From: Candidatus Nitrosotenuis chungbukensis
Lineage (GTDB): Archaea > Thermoproteota > Nitrososphaeria > Nitrososphaerales > Nitrosopumilaceae
Reading direction: 5' to 3'
NCBI RefSeq assembly: GCF_000685395.1
Contig: NZ_AVSQ01000014.1
Span: 1-43,235 of the forward strand
Length of the DNA: 43,235 nt
A model generated the notes under the pieces. The model worked only from the letters and a program-made list of their open reading frames with translations, had not been told where the DNA came from and did no database searches. Below are positions 8,919 through 17,377 of this stretch, piece after piece. The translations under genes were made by a program, and so were the position numbers. Numbering within the stretch: position 1 is the stretch's first letter; each line of letters begins with the position of its first letter.

Positions 8919-9715
8919 TTTCAGGAAAGACAATAGCAATCACAAGAACAAAGGAAGATGCAAAGGAGTTCATCGATCTCGCATCGCAGGAAAACGCAAT
9001 CCCTATACCGCTTCCCACACTAGAGCTGGTCAGCAAAGGAGAAAAGATAGCAGACGACTTTTTAGATTCAATCAAAGAGTTTAATCCAGACTATTCGGTG
9101 TTTATGAGTCCAAAGGCAGTCAAATTGCTCTTTGATGTCGCAAAAAACAACTCTAAACACCACGAACTGCAGATGGCAGTTGCAAATACTATCGTGGTTG
9201 CAGTTGGCCCCAAGACAAAAGAGGCACTAGAATCGGAGGGAATAAAGGTAAACCATGTGCCAAACAGGTACTCGTCTGTAGGCGTGGGGGAATCTTTTAC
9301 CAGACTGAACGCCGTTGGAAAAAAAGTCATCATCCCAAGAAGCGGCGCATCAACTGAATTTTTGGCAGACCTCTTGGAAAAAATTGGACTGATCGTAAAG
9401 GAAATCTATCTCTATGACGTAAAGGCATTCTCTGATCATTCCCAGTGGAAAGAATTCACTGAACTGTTTTTGCAAAACAAAATCGATGGCATCGTATACA
9501 CCAGCGTGTCGTCAGTTCAAGGATTTTTTGAAATCATGTCGCATATGTGCGAGAATAAAGATCTCTTGAAGAACTTGGAAAAGATTCAGATCGTTGCAAT
9601 CGGACCCTTCACAGCAGAAGAATTGAAAAAATTTAACGTGCAAACAAAAGTTGCAGACGTGCACACCGTGCATGGCGCGTTTGACGCAATGAAAAATATT
9701 TTTTCATTAGCTTAA
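8915..9715 (+). CDS. hemD: Uroporphyrinogen-III synthase
   Basis: Cyclises hydroxymethylbilane with inversion of ring D. About 266 residues with the two-lobed family pattern: the N-terminal SGKTIAITRTKEDAKEF, VAVGPKTKEALESEGI, the mid-chain PRSGASTEFLADLLEKIG, IYLYDVKAF, YTSVSSVQGFFE and AIGPFTAEEL. HemD is poorly conserved, so motif spacing and the operon position are the main support. The start is ATG 8915, overlapping the cobA stop (ATGA); ATG 8906 is the alternative. It is the last gene of the hemL-hemC-cobA-hemD operon. Confidence 0.92.
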   Translation: MISGKTIAITRTKEDAKEFIDLASQENAIPIPLPTLELVSKGEKIADDFLDSIKEFNPDYSVFMSPKAVKLLFDVAKNNSKHHELQMAVANTIVVAVGPKTKEALESEGIKVNHVPNRYSSVGVGESFTRLNAVGKKVIIPRSGASTEFLADLLEKIGLIVKEIYLYDVKAFSDHSQWKEFTELFLQNKIDGIVYTSVSSVQGFFEIMSHMCENKDLLKNLEKIQIVAIGPFTAEELKKFNVQTKVADVHTVHGAFDAMKNIFSLA

Positions 9716-9769
9716 GCTATGTTAGCTAGACCTACTCCGCCGCACAACTAGTAAACCATGTAAAATCTA

Positions 9770-9776
9770 TTTATAA
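9770..9776 (+). promoter_or_regulatory. TATA box of the suf operon
   Basis: tttataa is centred at 9773, 25 nt before the sufB ATG at 9798. With archaeal TATA-to-start spacing the transcript would begin at or next to the A of the start codon, so the mRNA is predicted to be leaderless. Confidence 0.6.
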
Positions 9777-9797
9777 CATAACGGAGTTTTGTAGTGC

Positions 9798-11198
9798 ATG
9801 ACTACTGAAAATCTAGAAATGGATTATTCAAAATATGATTTTAAAGATTCAACCGAACTATACGTCCACCTTTCCAAAAAGGGACTAACAAGGGAAACAG
9901 TCATTGAAATTAGCAAATTAAAAAACGAGCCGCAATGGATGCTTGATTTTAGATTACGATCTTATGATGTTTTCATGAAAAAACCGATGCCAAAATGGGG
10001 CCCAGATCTTAGCGCAATTGATTTTCAAAACATATACTATTATGCAAAGGCTTCTGAAAAAAGCGAGAAAAGCTGGGATGACGTTCCAGAAAATGTCAAA
10101 AAAACATTTGACAAGCTAGGCATTCCAGAGGCAGAAAAAAAATTCCTTGCAGGCGTAGGCGCGCAATACGAATCAGAAGTAGTGTATCACAGTTTGAGAG
10201 AAGACTTGGCAAAAAAAGGCGTAATCTTCCTTGACACTGAAACCGCATTACGCGAGCATCCTGATATTTTCAAAAAATACTTTGGCAAAGTAATTCCACC
10301 GGAGGACAACAAATTTGCAGCACTAAACTCAGCAGTATGGAGTGGTGGCTCTTTCATCTACATCCCACCAGGAGTCAAGGTAGACATGCCGCTACAAGCA
10401 TACTTTAGGATTAACGCAGAAAACATCGGACAGTTTGAAAGAACGCTGATCATAGCAGACGAAGGATCCGAGGTACACTACATCGAAGGATGCACCGCAC
10501 CTGTGTATTCATCAGAGTCACTGCACTCTGCAGTAGTCGAGCTAGTCGCACACAAAGATGCCAAACTAAGATACACCACGATCCAAAACTGGTCAAGCGA
10601 TGTCTACAATCTGGTAACAAAGAGAGCATATGCATACGAAGGAGCAAAGGTGGAATGGATTGACGGAAACATTGGAAGCAAAATCACAATGAAGTATCCT
10701 GGAATTTATCTACTTGAACCACATGCACATGGCGAAACTCTGTCAATTGCATTTGCAGGAAAAGGCCAGCATCAAGACACCGGCGCAAAAATGGTACACC
10801 TAGCATCTGATACCACATCTAGAACCACATCAAAATCAGTAAGCAGACTAAACGGAAGATCAACATACCGGGGATTGCTCCACGTGGCAAAGGGCGCTAA
10901 AAACGTAAAGGCGTCCGTTAGATGCGATGCCTTGTTACTTGATGATACATCAAAGACTGACACTTACCCATACATGGAAATCAACCAAGAAGACGCAACC
11001 GTTACCCACGAGGCAACCGTCGGAAAAATTGGCGACGAGCAAATATTCTATCTGATGACTAGGGGATTCACAGAAGAAGAGGCACTCACATTGATTGTAA
11101 ACGGATTCATGGAGCCATTCACAAAGGAGCTTCCAATGGAATATGCAGTAGAGCTAAACAGACTCATAAAACTAGAAATGGACGACTCTGTAGGATAA
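9798..11198 (+). CDS. sufB: Fe-S cluster assembly scaffold protein SufB
   Basis: Core subunit of the SufBC2D scaffold complex that builds Fe-S clusters in the cytoplasm. At 466 residues it matches family length and motifs: an N-terminal [13 protein letters not shown], then [44 protein letters not shown], then NGRSTYRG and the C-terminal [20 protein letters not shown] segment. It heads the cluster sufB-sufD-Rieske-sufS-sufU with a clear TATA box 25 nt upstream. A hairpin plus T-tract spans its stop codon. The ATPase partner SufC is encoded separately at 30071-30835. Confidence 0.97.
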   Translation: MTTENLEMDYSKYDFKDSTELYVHLSKKGLTRETVIEISKLKNEPQWMLDFRLRSYDVFMKKPMPKWGPDLSAIDFQNIYYYAKASEKSEKSWDDVPENVKKTFDKLGIPEAEKKFLAGVGAQYESEVVYHSLREDLAKKGVIFLDTETALREHPDIFKKYFGKVIPPEDNKFAALNSAVWSGGSFIYIPPGVKVDMPLQAYFRINAENIGQFERTLIIADEGSEVHYIEGCTAPVYSSESLHSAVVELVAHKDAKLRYTTIQNWSSDVYNLVTKRAYAYEGAKVEWIDGNIGSKITMKYPGIYLLEPHAHGETLSIAFAGKGQHQDTGAKMVHLASDTTSRTTSKSVSRLNGRSTYRGLLHVAKGAKNVKASVRCDALLLDDTSKTDTYPYMEINQEDATVTHEATVGKIGDEQIFYLMTRGFTEEEALTLIVNGFMEPFTKELPMEYAVELNRLIKLEMDDSVG

Positions 11199-11217
11199 AA
11201 TCCTACTTTTTATTTTT
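11190..11217 (+). terminator. Hairpin and T-tract spanning the sufB stop (terminator or attenuator)
   Basis: gtaggat-aaa-atcctac is a perfect 7-bp inverted repeat with a 3-nt loop, followed at once by tttttattttt. The sufB stop codon sits at the hairpin apex. The same DNA (ggataaaat, centre about 11197) is placed as a TATA box could be for a leaderless sufD start at 11226. It may uncouple sufB from sufD levels. Confidence 0.5.
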
Positions 11218-11225
11218 GAACGGAC

Positions 11226-12620
11226 ATGCAAGCCCTATCAACAATCACCACAACTCACGTCGATGATATCTCTGCATCAAAAAGTGAGCCAGACTGGCTA
11301 AAACAATACCGAAAGAACTCTTTTACTATCTATCAGACCTTGCCGCCAGAAGTGTCCCCACTATACAACAAGTATACAGATGCAAAGAGAATGGATCCTG
11401 CACAGGTGTCACTGTCCGTAAGCTCAGAGAACACAATCTTTGACACATTAAAGCCACGACTGCAGGAATTAGAATCTGAAATCCACATCATACAGATCGG
11501 CTCTAACATTTTTAGAATTCACGTTCCAGACGAAATGAAGTCAAAGGGGCTCGTGGTAACATCAATTTATGATGCAATAAAGACAGACGGTGATACTGTC
11601 AGAAAAATCCTTGAATCAAGCAACCCAAATGAGGACAAGTACACGGCACTAAACAATGCCGCATTTAATTCTGGAATATTTATTAAAATTCCAAGAAACC
11701 TCGTACTGGAAAAACCAATCCATGTGGTGTCATCAGTGTCACCTGACGGAACATCTGCAATATCAAAAAACATCATCGTAGCAGAGGAATCAAGCAAGGC
11801 AAGTATAGTACAAGAACTCTACGCGCCAAAATCAAGCAAGCAGCAGGCATATCTTGAACTAATGACAATCAACGCACACCAAAACAGTCAGCTGCATCTC
11901 ACATCGTTTCAGGCAATGGATCAAAGCGCAGTTAGCTTTTCGACACGAAACTGCACGATATCACAAGATGCAAAGGTAAACTCGTACCTTGGACTGTTTG
12001 GCTCGATGCTATCTAGATACAGAACCCATTATTACCTAAACGGAGTTGGCGCATCTGTCCAAGATGCCGAGGTCGTATTTGGGAACAATGACCAGTCATT
12101 TGACCTGTCTGCAAATCTGATTCACCTGCAACCGTCCACAGAAGGACAGGTGGTGCAAAGATCCGTTCTAAAAAACAAATCAAAATCATTGTTCAAGGGC
12201 ATGATCAAAATAATGGAAACTGCACCAAAATCAAAATCATTTCTGTCTGGCCGCTCAATACTGCTGGACAAGGATGCAAAGTCCGATGCCATCCCAGGAC
12301 TTGAAATTCTGACAAACGACGTCAAGGCAACCCACTCTGCATCCGTTGCACAAATAGATGAAGAACAGATTTTCTATCTAGGTGCTAGGTGCCTTGACCG
12401 CTCTGAGGCTGAAAAAATAATCATCGAAGGATTCCTAGAGCCGATGTCGCGTGTGATGTCGTACCAGGTAAGGGCTTGGATCTCATACCTGATAGAAGCC
12501 AAGTGGCAAAACAGAGATCTGGTCATAAAATCAGACGAACAACTAAAATCAATAGTGGAAGTAGAGGAAGTAAGATACAAAGAAGCAGATCAGCTTGAAA
12601 CCCACTACAAATACCGGTGA
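11226..12620 (+). CDS. sufD: Fe-S cluster assembly protein SufD (SufB paralogue)
   Basis: Second scaffold subunit, a paralogue of SufB. 464 residues, with the family features PDWLKQYRKNSF at the N-terminus, YTALNNAAFNSGIFIKIPRN, a beta-helical core, FKGMIKI, KSDAIPGLEIL, and the C-terminal HSASVAQIDEEQIFYLGARC and GFLEPM region. The HSASV histidine and DEEQ segment are typical of SufD. It is separated from sufB by 27 bp containing a terminator-like hairpin and overlaps the Rieske gene by GTGA. An alternative name is SufB2, but the N-terminus and gene order favour SufD. Confidence 0.93.
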   Translation: MQALSTITTTHVDDISASKSEPDWLKQYRKNSFTIYQTLPPEVSPLYNKYTDAKRMDPAQVSLSVSSENTIFDTLKPRLQELESEIHIIQIGSNIFRIHVPDEMKSKGLVVTSIYDAIKTDGDTVRKILESSNPNEDKYTALNNAAFNSGIFIKIPRNLVLEKPIHVVSSVSPDGTSAISKNIIVAEESSKASIVQELYAPKSSKQQAYLELMTINAHQNSQLHLTSFQAMDQSAVSFSTRNCTISQDAKVNSYLGLFGSMLSRYRTHYYLNGVGASVQDAEVVFGNNDQSFDLSANLIHLQPSTEGQVVQRSVLKNKSKSLFKGMIKIMETAPKSKSFLSGRSILLDKDAKSDAIPGLEILTNDVKATHSASVAQIDEEQIFYLGARCLDRSEAEKIIIEGFLEPMSRVMSYQVRAWISYLIEAKWQNRDLVIKSDEQLKSIVEVEEVRYKEADQLETHYKYR

Positions 12621-12934
12621 GCATTTTGGCAATCTGGATTAAAGCATGTAACAAAGACCAAGTTGGAAATAACGAAATGTTCAGTTTTGATCACAAGGAA
12701 AAACGACTTCTCATAACAAACCTAAACGGAACCATATATGCGACAGATCGAATCTGCACGCATGCAGAAGCAGATCTATCTTCAGGATTTCTCAGTGACG
12801 AGGGAGTGAGATGCCCGTTACATCTTTCTGTTTTTAATTTGGAGACTGGCAATCCCCTGAACCCGCCTGCAGAGGAGCCGCTGAAAACGTACAATGTTAA
12901 AATAGATCAAAACGAGATCTACGTTGAGGTATAG
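12617..12934 (+). CDS. Small Rieske-type [2Fe-2S] ferredoxin of the suf operon
   Basis: A 105-residue soluble Rieske protein with the two ligand boxes CTHAEADLSSGFL and CPLHLSVFN (C-x-H and C-x2-H). It has no membrane anchor or signal peptide, so it is a cytoplasmic electron carrier of the NirD/biphenyl-dioxygenase-ferredoxin type. Translation probably starts at GTG 12617, which overlaps the sufD stop; a TTG three codons on is possible. Its place between sufD and sufS suggests electron supply to Fe-S assembly or repair, which is inference from position. Confidence 0.9.
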   Translation: MSILAIWIKACNKDQVGNNEMFSFDHKEKRLLITNLNGTIYATDRICTHAEADLSSGFLSDEGVRCPLHLSVFNLETGNPLNPPAEEPLKTYNVKIDQNEIYVEV

Positions 12935-12936
12935 CA

Positions 12937-14178
12937 ATGCAGACTGCAATTTCTATTGAAAAAATTCGAGCGGATTTCCCAATTCTAAAACGAAAGGTGC
13001 GAAACGACAAGCAGCTAGTGTACTTTGACAATGCCGCAACTGCACAAAAACCAATCCAAGTGATCAATGCAATTTCAGACTTTTACACAAATCATAATTC
13101 CAACATTCATCGCGCAGTCCATGCCCTTGCAGAGGAGGCAACAGAGGCATACGAGATGACTCGCGACAAGGTTGCCAAATTCCTCAACATACTGGACAGG
13201 CAGGAGATAATTTTTGTCCGCGGCACGACTGAGGCAATCAACCTCGTAGCGTACACCTGGGGCCGACAGAACGTAAAAGCAGGCGACATCATAGTTACAA
13301 CAGAATACGAGCACCACAGCAACATTGTCCCATGGCAATTGCTGACTCAGGAAAAGGGCGCCAAACTAGAATACATTGGAGTAAACGATGATGGCGAACT
13401 GCTCCTAGACCAGCTTGACACGTATCTTGCAACCGGCAAAGTAAAGCTTGTCGCCATAAGCCAGATGTCAAATGTACTTGGTACCATAACTGACATGCCT
13501 GCAGTGATGCAAAAATGCAAAAAGGCAGGAGTAAGGGTACTAGTTGACGGCGCACAGTCTGTTCCGCACATGAAAGTTGACCTGCAAAATCTCGGATGTG
13601 ACTTTTTCGCGTTTTCCGCACACAAAATGCTGGGCCCAACAGGCGTTGGCGTTCTGTGGGTGAGAAAGGAACTGCTAGAGCAAATGATCCCGTTCCACGG
13701 AGGAGGGGACATGATCCGCGAGGTTCACAAATATGAGACCACCTGGAATGACCTACCATACAAGTTTGAGGCGGGAACCCCGAATATTGCAGACGTAATT
13801 GGATTTTCAGCAGCGCTTGACTATCTGAATAATTTGGGGATGGACTTTGTCAGAAATCACGAAATCGAGATAACAAAATACGCCCTTGAAAAAATGTCCG
13901 CAATCAAGGGACTCAAAATCTATGGAACAAAGGACATCTCAAAGAGGGGAGGAGTAATATCATTTAACTTTGCAGACATTCATCCGCATGATCTTGCAAC
14001 CATCATAGACGAAGAAGGGGTTGCAATAAGATCGGGCCACCACTGCGCACAGGTGCTAATGGAACGACTCGATGTCGCAGCAACATCGCGTGCAAGCTTT
14101 TACATCTACAACACCAAAGAAGAAGTCGACGTTTTGATAAAATCGCTTGAAAAGGCAGCGAGGTTGTTCAAACTATGA
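12937..14178 (+). CDS. sufS: Cysteine desulfurase SufS
   Basis: A PLP enzyme releasing sulfur from cysteine as a persulfide for Fe-S assembly. 413 residues, group II (SufS/CsdA) type: YFDNAATAQKP, HRAVHALAEEAT, FVRGTTEAINLVA, EYEHHSNIVPW, the PLP-lysine K230 in FSAHKMLGPTG, FEAGTPNIA and the catalytic C370 in RSGHHCAQ on the short lobe. It starts 2 bp after the Rieske gene and overlaps sufU by ATGA. The direct sufS-sufU order fits a SufU-type sulfur acceptor rather than SufE, of which there is no sign here. Confidence 0.97.
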   Translation: MQTAISIEKIRADFPILKRKVRNDKQLVYFDNAATAQKPIQVINAISDFYTNHNSNIHRAVHALAEEATEAYEMTRDKVAKFLNILDRQEIIFVRGTTEAINLVAYTWGRQNVKAGDIIVTTEYEHHSNIVPWQLLTQEKGAKLEYIGVNDDGELLLDQLDTYLATGKVKLVAISQMSNVLGTITDMPAVMQKCKKAGVRVLVDGAQSVPHMKVDLQNLGCDFFAFSAHKMLGPTGVGVLWVRKELLEQMIPFHGGGDMIREVHKYETTWNDLPYKFEAGTPNIADVIGFSAALDYLNNLGMDFVRNHEIEITKYALEKMSAIKGLKIYGTKDISKRGGVISFNFADIHPHDLATIIDEEGVAIRSGHHCAQVLMERLDVAATSRASFYIYNTKEEVDVLIKSLEKAARLFKL

Positions 14179-14615
14179 GCGGCAATGCAGACATATACCA
14201 TGAGATGATTGTGGAATATTCAAGGCACCCAAGCAACTTTGGGAAAATTGAAAATCCAGACATAACATACCATGACAGCAATCCTCTGTGTGGTGATTCC
14301 ATTGATATTTTCATGAATATTAAAGACAACAAGGTATCTGACATCAAGTTCAACGGGAGAGGATGCGCCATCTGCATGGCATGCTCTTCTGTCATGACTG
14401 AGATTGTGAAAGGAAAAAGCATTGACGATGTCAAAAAGATACAAAAAGACGACATACTGGGCGAACTTGGCCTGCAAAACCTCCAGGCAGTCAGGATCAA
14501 ATGCGCGCTTTTGTCACTTAAAGTACTAAAATACGGCATCTACACATACCTCGCAAAACATCTAAACGACGCAAACGCAGACGCACTAAAGCAAGAGGCT
14601 TCGGCACTATACTAG
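14175..14615 (+). CDS. sufU: SufU/IscU-like Fe-S scaffold or sulfurtransfer protein
   Basis: 146 residues of the NifU-N/IscU fold. Expected ligand cysteines are C39 in PLCGDS (with D41), C64 in GRGCAI and C110 in RIKCALLSLK. Two further cysteines, C67 and C70, make the local pattern GCAICMACSS, where most relatives have serine or alanine. It overlaps sufS by ATGA, as in Gram-positive sufS-sufU pairs. The insertion before the third cysteine is short, so IscU versus SufU cannot be settled from sequence alone; the sufS linkage favours SufU. Confidence 0.92.
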   Translation: MSGNADIYHEMIVEYSRHPSNFGKIENPDITYHDSNPLCGDSIDIFMNIKDNKVSDIKFNGRGCAICMACSSVMTEIVKGKSIDDVKKIQKDDILGELGLQNLQAVRIKCALLSLKVLKYGIYTYLAKHLNDANADALKQEASALY

Positions 14616-14622
14616 AGATACC

Positions 14623-14946
14623 TTGGCTGACGTTTCATTAGAAATCCGCAAAGTGATTTTTGAAAAATACAACAATCCGGACATTAGATTCACAAACGAC
14701 GAAATATTTGAAATTCTCCAACAAAACAACTCCATTGACAAATCGCTTGTGATAGACGATGTGGAAAAATATTTCACAGATCTGTGCGATGCCGGACTGA
14801 TGCGAAACATCGCACAAAACTTTACCACTCAGTATTTCAAATTATTTGACGATGTGGAAAAAGTAAAATGCAATTCGTGCAATGCCGAGTCCCCGATTGG
14901 AAAATCCGAACCGCGAGTATGCCCTATATGTAAGGCATCTATTTAG
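14623..14946 (+). CDS. Small winged-helix-like protein with C-terminal zinc ribbon
   Basis: 107 residues, not assigned to a named family. The first 75 residues are helical with a winged-helix look: TNDEIFEILQQ, an IDDVEKYFTDLCDAGLM recognition-like stretch, then a short beta segment ending YFKLFD. The C-terminus holds CNSC (C83, C86) and CPIC (C100, C103), a zinc-ribbon or Fe-binding knuckle pair. TTG 14623 lies 7 bp after sufU, so it is the last gene of the suf operon. A role as the operon's regulator or metal sensor is a position-based guess. Its 3' end overlaps the convergent pgk gene by 8 bp. Confidence 0.75.
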   Translation: MADVSLEIRKVIFEKYNNPDIRFTNDEIFEILQQNNSIDKSLVIDDVEKYFTDLCDAGLMRNIAQNFTTQYFKLFDDVEKVKCNSCNAESPIGKSEPRVCPICKASI

Positions 14947-16153
14947 GCTTGTATCTCTGAGCTGCGCTTTCCAAAGACTGGATCATCGGAAGTGTTTCTC
15001 CAGTCAGGTATAGCACCAGTGCACCGCCTGCCGTGCTGATGTGGGTTATCTTTTCTGCCAGCCCGTATTTTTTGAGTGCCGATGTGAGGTGTCCTCCACT
15101 CACTATTGTTGTTGCCATGGAGTTTGCAACTGCCTCTAGGAGTGATCTTGTGCCGTAGCTGAATTTCTCTTTTTCAAAAAATCCCGCAGGCCCGCTGATG
15201 AAAACAGTTCCAGCACTCGATATTATTCTGGAATAATGCTCTATTGTTTTTGGACCAAGGTCATAAATCTGGTCCCCCTTGTTTAGCTCCCTGACGTCAA
15301 GCTCGTACCTTTCACCGTCTTTGTTTATTGCCACGTCGACTGGAGTAAAGAAGACGTCTGGATATTCTCCCATCAGGGCGTGAGCCTTTGCAACTGCCTC
15401 CTCTTCGCCCTTGATTCCAAGGGGGTACTTGATTCGTGCCTGAGCACGCATGAAAACGTTGCCTATGAGGCCAGTTAGGAGAATCTGGTCTGCCCTGCCC
15501 CTCTTTATGAGCATCTTGATTGCTTCCAACCTGTCAGTTACCTTGGAGCCTCCAAGAACAATGACGTGGGGCGCTTTTGCAACTGTTAGTATCTCGTCAA
15601 GCTTTCGCACCTCGCGCTCTACTATTTTTCCAGCACATGCAGGTATCACATGTGAAAACCCTACAAGTGATGGGTGCGACCTATGTGCACTTGGAAATGA
15701 GTCCAGAACACACAAGTCAAAAAGTTTTCCCAGTCTCTTTACCATTATCGTATTTGACGCGTTCTCTGGAGTGAACTCGTAATTTTCCTCCGCACAAAAT
15801 CTCAGATTGTCAAGTAACATGATGTCGCCGTCTTTCATTTTCTTTATTTCAGATTGCGCAAGTGAGCCAATTACATCCTGCACATACGTGATTTTTTTAC
15901 CAAGTAATTTTTCTAAAATTTTTGCGTGCTGCTCCATTCCAACATAATCTGTGTTTCCAACTCGTCCCTGGTGAGATACGACAACCACTCTTGCCTCGCT
16001 TAGGGCCTTGATTGTCTCGATTACCTCTTCGATTCTTTTAGACCCTGAAATTTCCTCCGTTACAGGATCAATCGGGCAATTCATGTCAACGCGCAAAAGA
16101 ACAGTCTTTCCCTTCAAGTCAAAATCGTCAAGGGTTAGAATCTTCACATCCAT
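14939..16153 (-). CDS. pgk: Phosphoglycerate kinase
   Basis: Interconverts 3-phosphoglycerate and 1,3-bisphosphoglycerate, mainly for gluconeogenesis in autotrophic archaea. 404 residues with KTVLLRVDMNCPID, VVVVSHQGRVG, DNLRFCAEEN, DSFPSAHRSHPSLVGF and VIVLGGSKVTDR, and the C-terminal nucleotide-binding ISTAGGALVLYLTG. An alternative start is unlikely because the N-terminus fits the archaeal family. A TATA-like ttaaaat lies 20-25 nt upstream (about 16171-16177). It is a single gene, convergent with the suf operon and divergent from the PAP2 gene. Confidence 0.96.
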   Translation of the reverse strand: MDVKILTLDDFDLKGKTVLLRVDMNCPIDPVTEEISGSKRIEEVIETIKALSEARVVVVSHQGRVGNTDYVGMEQHAKILEKLLGKKITYVQDVIGSLAQSEIKKMKDGDIMLLDNLRFCAEENYEFTPENASNTIMVKRLGKLFDLCVLDSFPSAHRSHPSLVGFSHVIPACAGKIVEREVRKLDEILTVAKAPHVIVLGGSKVTDRLEAIKMLIKRGRADQILLTGLIGNVFMRAQARIKYPLGIKGEEEAVAKAHALMGEYPDVFFTPVDVAINKDGERYELDVRELNKGDQIYDLGPKTIEHYSRIISSAGTVFISGPAGFFEKEKFSYGTRSLLEAVANSMATTIVSGGHLTSALKKYGLAEKITHISTAGGALVLYLTGETLPMIQSLESAAQRYKPK

Positions 16154-16277
16154 TGTCTTTTTCTGCCAGCTTAAAATCTTTCAGCCGATCAGAGTCATTC
16201 CTCCAAAACAATTTACAGTACGATATGGTTAGACGCTTTGAGATAAATTAAAAATGTCATGCATGGATGCGATATAG

Positions 16278-16937
16278 TTGCAAAACTGGTTGTTTGATGT
16301 TAGATCACGGGCGTTTCTGCTGTTTGTACTTGCCTTTATCGTAATGTCCGTTCTGGTACAGGCAAAAATCACGTCTGGCTTTGATAAATCCATCATACTG
16401 TATTTTCAGTCAATAGCAGGAAACCCTGCCGTAGATCTCTTCATGTGGGGCATGACTGAGATAGGCAATGTCATATCGATTCTGCTTTTGAGCGTAATAC
16501 TTGCAATCATACGCCGTACGCGAAGAATAGGAATCACGCTTTTGTTGTGTATAGTGATTGGAACGCTTGCATCTGGATACTTTAAAGGATATGTGATAGA
16601 CAGCCCTCGCCCGGATCTTGAGTTCTTGGGCTCAAAATTCCCATATGCGATAGGCCAGGACACCTTTGTTATTGGGACTGACGGCTCTTTTCCATCCGGT
16701 CACGCAACCAGGGCTGCAATCGTGGCCTTTGTACTTGGATATGCCCTGTCTGAGCGATTCCCAAGGGGCAGGTACCTGATGTGGCTGTTCCCTGTCGTGG
16801 AGTCAATTAGCCGAGTCTATGTCTTGGAACATTATCCGATGGATGTCTTTGGGGGAACTGTTTTTGGAATAATCGTTGCAAATCTGGTAAGCAAAAAAGT
16901 AAAGCTCAGCGAGTTTTTCAAAAAGTCACAGGTTTAG
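16278..16937 (+). CDS. PAP2-family membrane phosphatase
   Basis: 219 residues with about six TM helices and the PAP2 active-site triad: motif 1 near K103-x7-RP (one residue longer than the usual Kx6RP), motif 2 FPSGH (H142) and motif 3 SRVYVLEHYPMD (R179, H185, D189). It probably removes phosphate from a lipid or isoprenoid phosphate such as a polyprenyl diphosphate at the membrane. The start is TTG 16278, with a stop codon immediately upstream in frame and a TATA-like taaaaat centred 27 nt upstream. It overlaps the convergent gene by 12 bp. Confidence 0.9.
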   Translation: MQNWLFDVRSRAFLLFVLAFIVMSVLVQAKITSGFDKSIILYFQSIAGNPAVDLFMWGMTEIGNVISILLLSVILAIIRRTRRIGITLLLCIVIGTLASGYFKGYVIDSPRPDLEFLGSKFPYAIGQDTFVIGTDGSFPSGHATRAAIVAFVLGYALSERFPRGRYLMWLFPVVESISRVYVLEHYPMDVFGGTVFGIIVANLVSKKVKLSEFFKKSQV

Positions 16938-17237
16938 CTCGTCAAGAACTCTTGAACTAATAAGGACAATGGCATAGTTTTCCGCGTCGTGGTGATATGT
17001 CCAATATCTTAGATTTCTTTCCTGTTTTGTCTGCCTTAGCATGTAGTTGATCTCAGTTGTCACGATGAATCCGATTCTTTTTGCTAGGTCTTTTTGCTTT
17101 GGCATCAGTACCTTGTATCCGCCTTTCTGATTTTCAAAACCTAGTCTTACCATTTCTGATGCAAAGGCGGATGCCTCCTTTTCGTTTTTTGTGACAAATG
17201 TTTTTACAATTGGTATCTGCGATGGATGGAACTCCAT
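16926..17237 (-). CDS. Conserved-looking hypothetical protein, 103 residues
   Basis: I do not recognise the family. The protein is soluble, with a mixed alpha/beta look and no cysteine. It begins MEFHPSQIPIVKTFVTKNE and has a GGYKVLMPKQKD turn, RIGFIVTTEINYML and a YWTYHHDAENYAIVLIS strand with paired histidines. An A/T-rich TATA-like box (aatttaattaatt, 17256-17268) is well placed for a leaderless ATG at 17237. The 3' end overlaps the PAP2 gene by 12 bp. Confidence 0.7.
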   Translation of the reverse strand: MEFHPSQIPIVKTFVTKNEKEASAFASEMVRLGFENQKGGYKVLMPKQKDLAKRIGFIVTTEINYMLRQTKQERNLRYWTYHHDAENYAIVLISSRVLDELNL

Positions 17238-17377
17238 AAACTCACAAATGCGTGCAATTTAATTAATTCATCTGGGAAAACAAAAAAACCACGTGATCGA
17301 GTGTTAAAATTCTTAACTTACAAGTCAAATACTGATTATAGTAATACCTTATCGATAATCACATGAGATGATTCTCA

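Noticed and set aside
13295-13759. 154-codon minus-strand frame inside sufS
   Set aside because: Antisense shadow of conserved sufS codons.
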